Assembly (NCBI GenBank): GCA_052174015.1
Contig: JBQMXM010000011.1
Span: 1 to 28,403 of the forward strand
Direction: 5' to 3'
DNA from: JABCPO02 sp052174015
GTDB lineage: Bacteria > Bacillota > Clostridia > TANB77 > CAG-508
DNA: 28,403 nt
Shown: positions 7,717 to 17,005 of the stretch, piece by piece
How positions within the stretch are numbered: position 1 is the first letter of the stretch
Layout of the letters: each line of letters opens with the position of its first letter
The notes under the pieces: generated by a model
What the model saw: only the letters and a program-made list of their open reading frames with translations
Told to the model about the DNA's origin: nothing
Databases searched by the model: none
Position numbers and translations under genes: made by a program

Positions 7717-8703
7717 TTAAATTAATCCTAATTCAATTTGAATATCTTTAAGCACTCTCTCTATCCATACAGTAATTGGTTCTGTTGGACTTTTAATTAT
7801 TATCCCTATTGCTGCTTCATGTCCACTACATCCATACTTATTAGCTATTTTATTTAGATTTATATTACATTTAGATGTTCTTCTTATATCTAATTTGTAC
7901 CCATTCTCTATTTCTCTTCCAAATATAACTAATTCTACACCTTTAATATTTCTAAGTATAGCTGCAATTCTTTCAACTTCTCCAAACTTAACATTGCAAG
8001 CTTCAAGTTCTTCTTTATATATAATTGTACTTGCTATTTTATTATTACTATAATATTTTGTTTTGCTTAATGCGAGATTTTCAATTTCTAACTGTGAAAT
8101 TGAAATTTCTCCATCTATTTTTTCAAATATTTCAGCTATATCTACACCTTTTAAATATGCTATTTTAGCAATTTCAAAACTTTCAGCATTTGTACTATAA
8201 TATTTAAATCCCCCTGTATCTGTAATAAGTCCTGTTATTATTGCTTGCATAATTTCTTTATCTATTAGTGTCTCTGATATTCTTGAAAAAATCTTATATA
8301 GTATTTGAGTAGTAGATGGTGAAGTCTCTTCTACATACATATCATCTATAAATTCTCCTTTTCTTAAATGATGATCTATACAAATTTTTTCTGCATTACT
8401 TGATAATAACATATCTAGATTTGGAAATTTATATGATATTGCAGCATCTAAAAATATTATCTGATCAATTTCTTCTAATTTATCTTGTACTTCTAATTCA
8501 TTTAATATAATCTCATTTTCTATAAGAAATTTAAATGTTTCTGGTATATCCTTTAAAAATATATATGTCTTTTTTCCCAACTTATTTAAAAATCTAGCCA
8601 TAGCAACTGAACTTCCAATTGCATCTCCATCTGGTGCTATATGTCCAACTATTAATACTTGCTTTATTTTTTCATTTTTAATTTTTTCAATTATTTTATA
8701 CAT
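7717..8703 (-). CDS. nrnA: DHH/DHHA1 phosphoesterase, NrnA-like
   Basis: NrnA-type enzymes degrade very short RNAs and dephosphorylate pAp; relatives cleave cyclic-di-AMP products. The 328-residue protein has the standard two-domain layout. The DHH domain carries GHIAPDGDAIGS (His21, Asp25, Asp27), Asp86 in FLDAA, the DHH triad at 110-112 and TDTGGF at 161-166. The DHHA1 domain ends with GCSGHEAAIG at 291-300, where the family more often has GGGGHxxAAG, a small departure in the substrate-binding loop. It starts at ATG eight bases after AAGGAG. It is the last gene of the polysaccharide operon, 76 bases after the ATP-grasp gene, and may be a housekeeping gene carried along rather than a pathway member. 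Confidence 0.88.
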   Translation of the reverse strand: MYKIIEKIKNEKIKQVLIVGHIAPDGDAIGSSVAMARFLNKLGKKTYIFLKDIPETFKFLIENEIILNELEVQDKLEEIDQIIFLDAAISYKFPNLDMLLSSNAEKICIDHHLRKGEFIDDMYVEETSPSTTQILYKIFSRISETLIDKEIMQAIITGLITDTGGFKYYSTNAESFEIAKIAYLKGVDIAEIFEKIDGEISISQLEIENLALSKTKYYSNNKIASTIIYKEELEACNVKFGEVERIAAILRNIKGVELVIFGREIENGYKLDIRRTSKCNINLNKIANKYGCSGHEAAIGIIIKSPTEPITVWIERVLKDIQIELGLI

Positions 8704-8779
8704 ATTATATTCTCCTTGATGTATTTCTAATTATGTATTTATATTTCTTATATTTTTTATCATATACCTTTTCTTATTT

Positions 8780-9988
8780 CTAACTTTTATTAAGTAATTT
8801 AAAAACTTTCTTTTTAAATGCATAATAATATTTCCAAAATACTACCATGTTATCGCCTTTTTCTTTGATAAACATTTTATATGATTGTTTTCTTGCATCT
8901 AAAAATTCTTTAAATGATATATCCCTATTTAATAATAAATGTATTTCATAAATTTCATCTATTATAGTATATTCTTTATCTATTTCTTGTTTATATTTAG
9001 AAATATCTTCTCCATTAATCATTAAATAGTATAGATATGCAATATGAATATCACAAACTGTATACATATATGCTATACCACTATTTCTAAAATTAATTTC
9101 ATTTAAATACATTTCATTGCCTATTTTAAATATTTCTATATCAAACGGACCTGAAAAATTTATACCACTTAATAGTTCTTTAAGCTTGCTTATATCAATT
9201 TCTGATTGATTGTTTGGTATACATTTTCCATAACATGGTGTTCCTTTATCAAATGGATACCCCCTATATATTAGAAACAATGATGGAATTATAACTTTTT
9301 TGTTATGCATACAACCAAGCACACCACATTCAATATCAAATTTTAAATATTCTTGGTATAGTATTTCATCATATCCTTTTTGTTTTAATTCTTTTAAAGC
9401 TTGTATAAAATCTTTTGCATTTTTACATATCTGTATATCTGTTTTTAATCCTTTTGCACTAATTATTGGTTTTAATATGCATGGTATCTTAAAACCTTTT
9501 GCTTCACTTTTTTCTATATTTTGTATTTCTATTTCTGTTAATTTAATTGCCTTAGTATCTGCCATTTTAATGCCATATTTTTGTGCCAACTTATATTGTT
9601 CTAACTTATTCATTTGTTTTTCAATAGCTCTACATTCACCATTTATACTTGGTACAACAAATTTTTCTTTTAATTCATCTAAATTTCTATCTATGAATAA
9701 AGCTGCAAAGTCTGAGGTTGGTAACATTAATGGTTTATTTTTTAAATCATAATATTTTTCTTTAAGCACATTAAAAATTTCTGTTTCATCTGGTAATACT
9801 ACATTATAATCATTTACATACTTACTTTTGCTTACAAATGAATATTTAAATGTATCTGTTACTATAATATTAGATTTAATTCCATATCTACCAAAATTTC
9901 TAATTACTCCTAACATATTTTGGTGATTTCCACCTATTAAAATAACTTTTACTTCTTCTTTTTTAAATTGTGTTTTTTCTTTTTTCAT
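8780..9988 (-). CDS. ATP-grasp carboxylate-amine ligase-like protein
   Basis: A 402-residue ATP-grasp enzyme. The N-terminal Rossmann-like part begins with VKVILIGGNHQNMLGVIRNFG. ATP-binding lysines are likely Lys128 (MNKLEQ) and Lys173 (ILKPI), and the metal-binding end of the fold is FDIEIF then LNEINFRNSG, with Glu284, Glu297 and Asn299. Such enzymes join an amino acid or another carboxylate to an amine using ATP. Within polysaccharide clusters they are thought to add amino-acid-like substituents to sugars. It is soluble apart from a basic, aromatic C-terminus (near residues 380-402). The ATG follows AAGGG. The spacer to the flippase gene upstream is exactly 15 bases. The substrate is not evident. 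Confidence 0.75.
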   Translation of the reverse strand: MKKEKTQFKKEEVKVILIGGNHQNMLGVIRNFGRYGIKSNIIVTDTFKYSFVSKSKYVNDYNVVLPDETEIFNVLKEKYYDLKNKPLMLPTSDFAALFIDRNLDELKEKFVVPSINGECRAIEKQMNKLEQYKLAQKYGIKMADTKAIKLTEIEIQNIEKSEAKGFKIPCILKPIISAKGLKTDIQICKNAKDFIQALKELKQKGYDEILYQEYLKFDIECGVLGCMHNKKVIIPSLFLIYRGYPFDKGTPCYGKCIPNNQSEIDISKLKELLSGINFSGPFDIEIFKIGNEMYLNEINFRNSGIAYMYTVCDIHIAYLYYLMINGEDISKYKQEIDKEYTIIDEIYEIHLLLNRDISFKEFLDARKQSYKMFIKEKGDNMVVFWKYYYAFKKKVFKLLNKS

Positions 9989-10003
9989 ATATACCCTTAT
10001 CTT

Positions 10004-11416
10004 TTAACTACTTTTAGTATTTTTAATTTTTTTAATTTTTTTAATATTCTTTTTAATAATTATATCTTTTAATGATATCATTAAAAATGCTTGTATCATA
10101 AATGCAAGTACCATTCCTAATAATCCTAATATATTAACTATCATATATGCAAGTATTAAATATATTCCATTTGCAAATAATGTTATTATAGCATCTTCTT
10201 TTACTTTTCCTAATGATACAAATAATGGGTGAATTGCAGTGTATGATAATGCTACTGTTTGTATTATTAAATATATAAATAGTACATACCAATTTTCAGC
10301 AAACTGTTTTGCAAATAATATTTTAAGCCATATTGGTGAGGTTATTGATACCAACACTATTAATGGTCCCATATATTTTAATGTTACATTTCTAATTTTT
10401 TTAACTACATTATATGCTTTTTCTCTTTCTTCTTTAGCTACAAGTTCAGAAAATTGTGGTAATATTGATTGTTGAATAGGTGCTGTAACTTTTGAAATCA
10501 TACCTACACACTGTTTAAATACTTTATATATTACAACCTTATCATTTCCAAGTATTGACACAATAAATACATCTAAATAATTCACTGGGATATCTAGTAT
10601 TTCAGAAACAGAACCCCAAAGTGTAAATTTCAAAAATTCTTTTGTGTTATTTGGAAGTTTGCTATGTATAATTCTTTTAACATCATATTTCTTATTATAT
10701 TCTTTTATAGCAAAATATACTAATAATAGGTTACCTAAAAATTCTGTTAATGCATATATAATTACAACTGTTACTAGTGATATATTTTGTTTGAATAAGA
10801 ATAATACTAGTATTGCTAATATTTTTAGTAATGCAGATACTACTTTTTGTACTGCAACTAAATTAAACTTATTAGATATTCTTAGTATAGCTATTGATGT
10901 TCCTGCTAAATGTGAAAATATTGTTGCTGAAAATATTTGAGTTGCTAAAATCATTTCTTGATTCCAATTAAGATATTTTGCAACAAATGGTACTGCAACT
11001 ATTGCAATTATACCACCTAAAACAGCTGTAACTACATCTATTATAGCTCCTAATTTAACATAACTATCTAATTCATCTATCTTGTTTTTAACAATTGCAT
11101 GTTGCCCATAGTATATTACACTTTTCCAACTTTGAATATTTAATATAACATCTAAAATTAAAGTATATGTTTGTGATAGAATAAACAGACCTGTTGCATT
11201 ATCACCTATTAATTTAATTAGAATCATTAGTATAACTAAATTAATTACTGCCGCTATTCCATCTCCTAAAAATGCCCATACTGAGTTTTTAGCTAATTCT
11301 TTCCAAAATTTATTTGTTATTAACTTATTTATTTTTTCATGCTCTAAAATTTTTTTACATATTTTAGTTTGTTTTAGTTTATTAAAAAACTTATTATTCA
11401 CTTTATTTTTTTCCAT
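10004..11416 (-). CDS. wzx: Wzx-like polysaccharide flippase
   Basis: A 470-residue integral membrane protein with about twelve to fourteen hydrophobic segments beginning near residue 45 (VWAFLGDGIAAVINLVILMI) and a basic C-terminus. The pattern and length fit the MOP-superfamily lipid-linked oligosaccharide flippases, which move undecaprenyl-diphosphate-linked repeat units outward across the membrane. It starts at an ATG after AAGGGA and is separated by 15 bases from each neighbour. Lying between a Wzy-like polymerase and an ATP-grasp gene, it completes the Wzx/Wzy pair expected for a repeat-unit polysaccharide. Confidence 0.85.
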   Translation of the reverse strand: MEKNKVNNKFFNKLKQTKICKKILEHEKINKLITNKFWKELAKNSVWAFLGDGIAAVINLVILMILIKLIGDNATGLFILSQTYTLILDVILNIQSWKSVIYYGQHAIVKNKIDELDSYVKLGAIIDVVTAVLGGIIAIVAVPFVAKYLNWNQEMILATQIFSATIFSHLAGTSIAILRISNKFNLVAVQKVVSALLKILAILVLFLFKQNISLVTVVIIYALTEFLGNLLLVYFAIKEYNKKYDVKRIIHSKLPNNTKEFLKFTLWGSVSEILDIPVNYLDVFIVSILGNDKVVIYKVFKQCVGMISKVTAPIQQSILPQFSELVAKEEREKAYNVVKKIRNVTLKYMGPLIVLVSITSPIWLKILFAKQFAENWYVLFIYLIIQTVALSYTAIHPLFVSLGKVKEDAIITLFANGIYLILAYMIVNILGLLGMVLAFMIQAFLMISLKDIIIKKNIKKIKKIKNTKSS

Positions 11417-11431
11417 TTATTCCCTTATCTT

Positions 11432-12988
11432 TTACTTTTTTATATATTTTCCATATATCTTTTTGAATGGTTTTAATAATATATCCATGATATATGTATA
11501 TAAATTATATAATTTAGTTTTTGTTATTACTAATAGTATACATACACTTATCCATATCATAGGATTTATAACTTTAATTACAAATTCATCTGTTGAAGAA
11601 CGTGGTACTTTTAATAATGTTGAAAATATTGCAATTCCTACAATAAATGGCACTACACCTTTTTCTAACATTTTTCTAGATACAACTAATAAGAATGCAT
11701 ACAATACATTAATAATAATTAATCCTATATATCCAAAATCAAAAAATACTTCAGCTATATATGATGTTCCTGTTCCATTTCCTAACAAATAATCATCTGT
11801 AAACATTATATATGATATTCTATCAGATAGTGTAGCTGTTTTTATAGCTTTTTCTTCACTTGAACTTGGAATTGTTTTTTGTCTTTTTAATCTTGAAGTT
11901 ACTAATTCTCCATATGTTTGAGTTGAACATAATGAATAATATCTATCTTTAGGTATTAATTTTTCATACTTAAAAATCCTTTTACTCATATTTGCACTTA
12001 TTCCTTGGTCATATGAAAATTTAGTAAATAATTTTACTGGAGTCTTGTTTGTATCTTTTAATTCTTCTCCAAACCTGATTGTATTAAATGCAGATAAAAG
12101 TATTACTGCTATTATTCCTAATATGAATAAATATTTTAAATATTTAAGTTTAAACCATTTATTTTCTTCTTTTTTACCTATAACATTTCTAAGTACAATA
12201 TATACAAATACTACTAATACCCCTATAACAAAGTCAAATCTTGCTCCAACTCCAATTGTTAAAACTAAATATATCATATATAAAAATAATGGGAATGCAA
12301 TTTGTTTTTTACTTGGCATTGTAGATAAAAATGCTAAAAACATTATTGGAGCAAAATCCCCTATTTTTGATAAAATAAAGTTTGTTTTCCTATAACTACC
12401 TACATATAAACTTGTATATCCTTCTTTTAAAACATATCTGATTGTTAATAATACATTTAATATTAAAAATATATATGTTATATAGAAAATGGTTCTACTT
12501 AATTTTTGTATTTTTATTCTTTGTTTTTCTTTTTTTGATATTTTAAACTCTTCTTCTTTAAGTTCTTGTTTATCGTTTATTTTCTTAATTTTTCTTTTCT
12601 CAAAATATTTATTTATAATAATATATGAATATACAAAAATATATATACTAAATAATATTAATCGTTGTCCTTTTATAGATTCTTCATTTGTAAAACTATA
12701 TGGCTCATTATATATTCCTAATAATATTAAAAGTCCTCTACCTATTAAAAAATTATAAAATGCTGATAAAAATACTAAACCTAGTATTCTTTCATATATA
12801 TTAAATAAACAGTATATTATTCCTGTTACCCATATTGAAAATATTGATACTACTTGTATATCTTCTTTGCCTATAAAAAATGATAATACTAATAATAATG
12901 AATTTAATATTAATGAATATATTAATAACTTATCTTTACTTTTAGTTATTCTATCTATAAATTTAAATTTCAAATTCTGATTTTTCAT
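11432..12988 (-). CDS. wzy: Wzy-like O-antigen/capsule polymerase
   Basis: A 518-residue membrane protein with about eleven hydrophobic segments and a large extracytoplasmic loop around residues 300-420 containing NTIRFGEE, SAIRTYGELV-like and TDDYLLGNGTG patterns, as in Wzy polymerases. Wzy joins flipped repeat units into long chains outside the membrane. The frame stays open to an ATG at 13009. I chose the ATG at 12988 because GGAGG lies nine bases before it and the residues before it (MLWRKNL) simply encode that ribosome site. This start overlaps the last 26 bases of the Stealth gene, implying translational coupling. Wzy proteins diverge fast, so the family call rests on topology and context. 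Confidence 0.75.
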   Translation of the reverse strand: MKNQNLKFKFIDRITKSKDKLLIYSLILNSLLLVLSFFIGKEDIQVVSIFSIWVTGIIYCLFNIYERILGLVFLSAFYNFLIGRGLLILLGIYNEPYSFTNEESIKGQRLILFSIYIFVYSYIIINKYFEKRKIKKINDKQELKEEEFKISKKEKQRIKIQKLSRTIFYITYIFLILNVLLTIRYVLKEGYTSLYVGSYRKTNFILSKIGDFAPIMFLAFLSTMPSKKQIAFPLFLYMIYLVLTIGVGARFDFVIGVLVVFVYIVLRNVIGKKEENKWFKLKYLKYLFILGIIAVILLSAFNTIRFGEELKDTNKTPVKLFTKFSYDQGISANMSKRIFKYEKLIPKDRYYSLCSTQTYGELVTSRLKRQKTIPSSSEEKAIKTATLSDRISYIMFTDDYLLGNGTGTSYIAEVFFDFGYIGLIIINVLYAFLLVVSRKMLEKGVVPFIVGIAIFSTLLKVPRSSTDEFVIKVINPMIWISVCILLVITKTKLYNLYTYIMDILLKPFKKIYGKYIKK

Positions 12989-13976
12989 TAAGTTTTTCCT
13001 CCAAAGCATTTTTAAGTATAGCTATTATCTCACTAATTTCAGTTTCATTATTTGTTTTTAAATGGTCATTTAAACACACTACTTTTGGAAAAGATTTTTT
13101 CATATACTTAACAGCCTTATTAGCATCTTCTTTTGTTTCTATTAAAAATCTATCCCCTATTTTAGTGCTACGTGGAGCAAAATTACCTTCTGCTATTTGC
13201 CATTCTTTCATTAAATATTGATTTACATCTGTTTTAAAATTTCTAATTTTATGTGTACAAGTTGTATCTAAAATTTTATTTTCTTTTCCCCATACTTTTG
13301 TAAATGTTGATTTTAAAAATGATGCAGGTAAATGTTGTTGTAATAATCCCGGGAATTTTCCCCATGGTTCAAATATTAAATTTAAAAAATTATATGCACC
13401 ATATTTAAAATTATACCATTTAAATATGTTTTTATACATTACATTTCTCTTATTGAAATGCTCATTAATTATACCAATCATATTTACCATAACATTACAA
13501 ATTGTATCATATCTTGCAGGTGCTACAGGATTAATAATTGCTGTATCTAGTGGTAATCCTTCTTTACTAAAAAAATCTGTTTTTTTAGTCGGATTTACAA
13601 AAAATAAGTCATCATTAAAATATATAAAGTGTTCTGATAATCCTTTTATTCTATGCATATTAAGTTCTAATACATGTGAAGAAAAAGTAGGTAAATATTT
13701 TTCTGGTATATAGTCTTTGTGATTTACAATAACTAATTTCTCATTGTCTACATTTAAAAAACTTGGTAGATGACCCCAAGTTATTAAATAGACTTTATTT
13801 ACCCATGGAGCATATTTTTCAATACTTCTAAATACATATTTTAATAAACCCCAATCTCTATAATCACTCATTATGATATCATCACCTATCTTTTTACGTT
13901 CTTTAAACCATTCTGGATCTTGTGGATTTACCCATGGTAATACTATATCTACTTTAAAATCTATTTCTTTTTTCAT
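12963..13976 (-). CDS. Stealth-family sugar-1-phosphate transferase
   Basis: Stealth proteins transfer sugar-1-phosphates to make phosphodiester-linked capsule repeats. The 337-residue product shows the conserved regions in order: CR1 VDIVLPWVNPQDPEW at residues 9-23, CR2 from RDWGLLKYVFRSIEKYAPWVNK (40-61) through FIYFNDDLFF (117-126), a CR3-like block PASFLKSTFTKVW around 217-229, and CR4 VCLNDH at 300-305. No membrane segment is present, as expected for a cytoplasmic enzyme. The ATG lies six bases after GAGG. It is 15 bases behind the CDP-glycerol transferase-like gene and overlaps wzy. Together with that neighbour it predicts phosphodiester linkages in the polymer. Confidence 0.92.
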   Translation of the reverse strand: MKKEIDFKVDIVLPWVNPQDPEWFKERKKIGDDIIMSDYRDWGLLKYVFRSIEKYAPWVNKVYLITWGHLPSFLNVDNEKLVIVNHKDYIPEKYLPTFSSHVLELNMHRIKGLSEHFIYFNDDLFFVNPTKKTDFFSKEGLPLDTAIINPVAPARYDTICNVMVNMIGIINEHFNKRNVMYKNIFKWYNFKYGAYNFLNLIFEPWGKFPGLLQQHLPASFLKSTFTKVWGKENKILDTTCTHKIRNFKTDVNQYLMKEWQIAEGNFAPRSTKIGDRFLIETKEDANKAVKYMKKSFPKVVCLNDHLKTNNETEISEIIAILKNALEEKLNEKSEFEI

Positions 13977-13991
13977 TTTTTCCTCAATTAA

Positions 13992-15152
13992 CTATTTATT
14001 TCTAAACATTTTATCTATACAAATTTCAGTTGCATTTCCTCCATATTGTACATGTTTAGATTTAAATTTCTTTGTTTTTTTACTTTCTTCTTCAAAATCA
14101 ATATTTTTAATTTGGTTAATTAATTCATCTTCTGTTTTTGTAACTCCATTTGGTAATTCTTTTGAAATATCATAATAGAACCCTCTAATTTTTGTATATT
14201 CTTCATAATCATATCCAAAACAGAACATTGGTCTTTCTAATATACAATAATCTAATAATGTTGAAGAATAATCTGATATTAATATATCTGCAACCATTAA
14301 TAATTCATTAATTGATGGATATGATGTATAATTTCTAACAAAATCATTAAATTCTACATTCATAAGTTTTGTTGTATATGGATGTGTTCTTAATAAGAAA
14401 ACATATTCATCTCCTAATTGTTTTTCCCATTTTTCCCAATCAATTGGTGGAGTTAGAACATAATTTTCTCCAAAGTCATTACTATCTCTCCATGTTGGTG
14501 CATATAATATTACTTTTTTGTTTTCAGGTATATTTAATTTTTTTCTTAATTCTTGTTTTTTCTTCTCATCTACTAAATATAATTCGTCATTTCTTGGTAA
14601 ACCTGTAGGAATCATATTTTCATCTGTAGTATTAAAACATTCTTTGTATATTGCTATTTCTCCATCATTTGCATAGCAAACAAAATCTGTATCAGACCAA
14701 TCAAAGTCATTTCTTCCTTCAATAGAATTCCCCATCTTATTAATTGCTGTTCCATGCCATGTATTTAAAAACTTTGTTTGTTTTTTCTTAAACTTTAATC
14801 CTCTTTCAATATTTACACTTGTTATCCAATATTTTGCTTTTAAACAATATACAAAATATTTTAATGTATCTGCTTTAATTTCTATATGGTTATATGGAAT
14901 TTCATATTCTCCTGGTTTATCTAATGCCCATACATATGTATATTTATCTTTTAATTCTTTATCTTGTTTCATTTTTTCATAAATTGCTCTTGGACTATCA
15001 TTATATCTTTGAGAATTTGCTGAAAAAAGTATCAAATTTTCTTTAATTGGAATAAATAATCCTAATACTTTAAATATAAAAGAAAACACTTTCTTATATA
15101 TTGTTAATATTATCTCATTATGTTTTAATAGATATTCTATTTTGTTTCTCAT
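13992..15152 (-). CDS. CDP-glycerol glycerophosphotransferase family protein (TagB/TagF-like)
   Basis: This family transfers glycerol-phosphate (or ribitol-phosphate) from a CDP donor to lipid-linked saccharides or teichoic-acid chains at the inner membrane face. The 386-residue protein has the recognisable motifs TWHGT (131-135, catalytic-type His133), APTWR (218-222), LRTHP (254-258, second conserved His257) and SDYSS (293-297). A weakly hydrophobic, basic N-terminus (residues 15-35) may contact the membrane. Its start is an ATG six bases after AAGGAG, 54 bases after the initiating transferase gene. No CDP-glycerol synthase (TagD) is in the window, so the donor must come from elsewhere. Confidence 0.92.
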   Translation of the reverse strand: MRNKIEYLLKHNEIILTIYKKVFSFIFKVLGLFIPIKENLILFSANSQRYNDSPRAIYEKMKQDKELKDKYTYVWALDKPGEYEIPYNHIEIKADTLKYFVYCLKAKYWITSVNIERGLKFKKKQTKFLNTWHGTAINKMGNSIEGRNDFDWSDTDFVCYANDGEIAIYKECFNTTDENMIPTGLPRNDELYLVDEKKKQELRKKLNIPENKKVILYAPTWRDSNDFGENYVLTPPIDWEKWEKQLGDEYVFLLRTHPYTTKLMNVEFNDFVRNYTSYPSINELLMVADILISDYSSTLLDYCILERPMFCFGYDYEEYTKIRGFYYDISKELPNGVTKTEDELINQIKNIDFEEESKKTKKFKSKHVQYGGNATEICIDKMFRNK

Positions 15153-15206
15153 ATTATTCTCCTTGAATTTTCTTATTTATTTATTAATTGATTTAATTGA
15201 TTTATC

Positions 15207-16616
15207 TTATTTAATGTCTTTGTTTTCATTGATACTTTTATCAATACTATTAATTATATCTTGTATTTTTTGTTGTTCTTCCTCTTCAGTACCTACACCT
15301 TCTGTTGCTTCTTTCATAAATAGGATTTTAATTGTTTTTATAATTATTTTTAAATCCATTATAAAATTTCTTTCTCTAATGTATATTAAATCTAATTTTA
15401 ATTTATCTGATAAATTTGTATTATATTTACCTTCAACTTGTGCAAGTCCTGTAAGTCCTGCTTTTACTTTTAATCTATAATTAAAGTCTGGTACTTCTTT
15501 TATTTTTTGATCTATGATTTCTTGCCTTTCAGGTCTTGGACCTACAATTGCTAAATCACCTTTAATAATATTTAAAAGTTGTGGTAATTCATCAATTCTT
15601 GTTTTTCTAATAAAATTACCAAATGGTGTGATTCTTTTATCATTTTTTGATGAAAATTGTGCTCCACCTACTGCTTCAGCATTTACTATCATTGATCTGA
15701 ATTTCATTACTTCAAATTTCTTACCATTTAATGTAAGTCTTTCTTGTTTGTAAAATACTGGACCTCCATCTTGCATTTTAATAATTATTGCTGTTATTAG
15801 CATAATTGGAGACGCAAGTATTAATATTGGTATTGAAATAAATAATTCAAATATTCTTTTTACTATTTTTTGTAACTTACTATCTTCTTGGAAATTATAT
15901 TCATAAAATGGTACGTCTATTAAAAATACCTCTTTATTACATTTTCCTATAATATTTTCAATTTGTGGTACTAAGATTATATCTACTCTTTCTTCATAAG
16001 CTTTTCTCATTATTTTTTTGTATTCTTCATCTTTAATACCAATTAACATTAATTGAATCTTATCTTCTTCTTTTTTATTTTCTATTATTTTTAAAGCAGC
16101 CGATTCTTTTACTACTTTAATAATATCATATCTTTGAGAATATTCTTTTAATTTCAGCATTATCTCTGCAACTTGTTTTTTATCTGTATTTTCACCTATA
16201 ACTAAAATTGTTTTTTCTATTAATTTTGAAGAATAAAAATATTTTGTTAATACATATATAGTAGGTAATGTAACTAATATTAATATTCCTAATTCTGTAA
16301 TAGAATATTTAAAAGCTCTTAATATAGGAGATGTACTTTCATACATCTGACTTATATAAAAGAAAAACATTAAAATTTGAGTTATAAAAATACCTAACAA
16401 ATATGAATATGAAATATCTCGTATTCTGTATGTTAAGATTTTTTCTCCATCTAATGTTCTTACAATTAATAATAACAGTAACATATGAATAAAACTTGTT
16501 ACTGATGCATTAAATACATTTTGATATATCCTATAAGTAAAGACTTCTAGTGTAAAAAAAATTATTGTTGCAATTAGTAAATTAAAAAATATTGCAAAAC
16601 TCCTTATTTTTTTCAT
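15207..16616 (-). CDS. polyprenyl-phosphate sugar-1-phosphate transferase (initiating enzyme)
   Basis: It starts polysaccharide synthesis by loading a sugar-1-phosphate onto undecaprenyl phosphate. The 469-residue protein has about five N-terminal membrane segments (residues 6-125), a cytoplasmic linker with a nucleotide-binding look (ILVIGENTD near 137), then the bacterial sugar transferase domain from about 247: a hydrophobic hairpin (257-280), YKQERLT (289-295), KFRSM (305-309), RIDELPQ (340-346) and GPRPER (359-364). Length and topology match WbaP/CpsE-type enzymes. The C-terminal tail (after 435) is acidic and Glu-rich (TEGVGTEEEEQQK). It is the first gene of the operon, with AAGGTGG before the ATG and a promoter at 16676-16704. 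Confidence 0.94.
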   Translation of the reverse strand: MKKIRSFAIFFNLLIATIIFFTLEVFTYRIYQNVFNASVTSFIHMLLLLLIVRTLDGEKILTYRIRDISYSYLLGIFITQILMFFFYISQMYESTSPILRAFKYSITELGILILVTLPTIYVLTKYFYSSKLIEKTILVIGENTDKKQVAEIMLKLKEYSQRYDIIKVVKESAALKIIENKKEEDKIQLMLIGIKDEEYKKIMRKAYEERVDIILVPQIENIIGKCNKEVFLIDVPFYEYNFQEDSKLQKIVKRIFELFISIPILILASPIMLITAIIIKMQDGGPVFYKQERLTLNGKKFEVMKFRSMIVNAEAVGGAQFSSKNDKRITPFGNFIRKTRIDELPQLLNIIKGDLAIVGPRPERQEIIDQKIKEVPDFNYRLKVKAGLTGLAQVEGKYNTNLSDKLKLDLIYIRERNFIMDLKIIIKTIKILFMKEATEGVGTEEEEQQKIQDIINSIDKSINENKDIK

Positions 16617-16675
16617 AAATCCACCTTTTCTTTTTTTGAATTATATAAGTAATAATAACTTATACTTTTAATATT

Positions 16676-16704
16676 ACTATATAGAATTTTTTTGTAAATT
16701 GCAA
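16676..16704 (-). promoter_or_regulatory. promoter of the polysaccharide operon
   Basis: On the minus strand, TTGCAA (16699-16704), a 17-bp spacer and TATAGT (16676-16681), about 60 bases before the first ATG. It lies downstream of repeat copy A, so that repeat would not be part of this transcript unless a second promoter exists further up. Confidence 0.65.
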
Positions 16705-16787
16705 GTGATTTTTATACATATTTTATATTTTTTTCACAAATATTTTTGTAATAATTTATAACTTTTTTAATTAATTTTTAAATAATC

Positions 16788-16860
16788 TAAAAATAAAGGG
16801 TAAAATTCCCCTCTGTTTCCGATAGATTCAGAGATTTTTAGCTATATTTTTTCATATTAT
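16788..16860. repeat. structured intergenic repeat, copy A
   Basis: The core (16814-16840) reads TGTTTCCGATAGATT then CAGAGATTTTTA and matches copy B with one change. CTCTG (16811-16815) pairs with CAGAG (16829-16833), and GGG (16798-16800) pairs with CCC (16808-16810). On the minus strand the small hairpin is followed by TTTATTTTT, which would act as a terminator; on the plus strand the larger hairpin is followed by ATTTTT. Flanking similarity (TAAAAATAAA on one side, GCTATnTTTTTT on the other) extends the unit to about 75 bases. Confidence 0.7.
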
Positions 16861-16963
16861 AAAATTATAAATATCTTAATTTTTTTATTTTTGAACACTG
16901 AATGATATCAATTTTAAAAAAATTATATATTTCTATACCATTTTTTAAAAAACTGAAATAGCA

Positions 16964-17005
16964 AAAACTTATCCACATTTTAGTACTATTATGTGGATAA
17001 GTTTT
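16964..17005 (-). terminator. terminator of the GT28 gene, arms contain DnaA-box sequences
   Basis: Perfect 14-bp inverted repeat (AAAACTTATCCACA / TGTGGATAAGTTTT), followed on the minus strand by TTTTTGC, 68 bases past the glycosyltransferase stop. Each arm contains a perfect TTATCCACA (16969-16977 and, inverted, 16992-17000), the consensus DnaA box. Confidence 0.8.

Noticed and set aside
16788..16860. Repeat copy A as a T-box leader or CRISPR repeat
   Set aside because: No T-box core (AGGGTGG-type sequence) or specifier domain, and only two copies 1.5 kb apart with a gene between them, not a spaced array.
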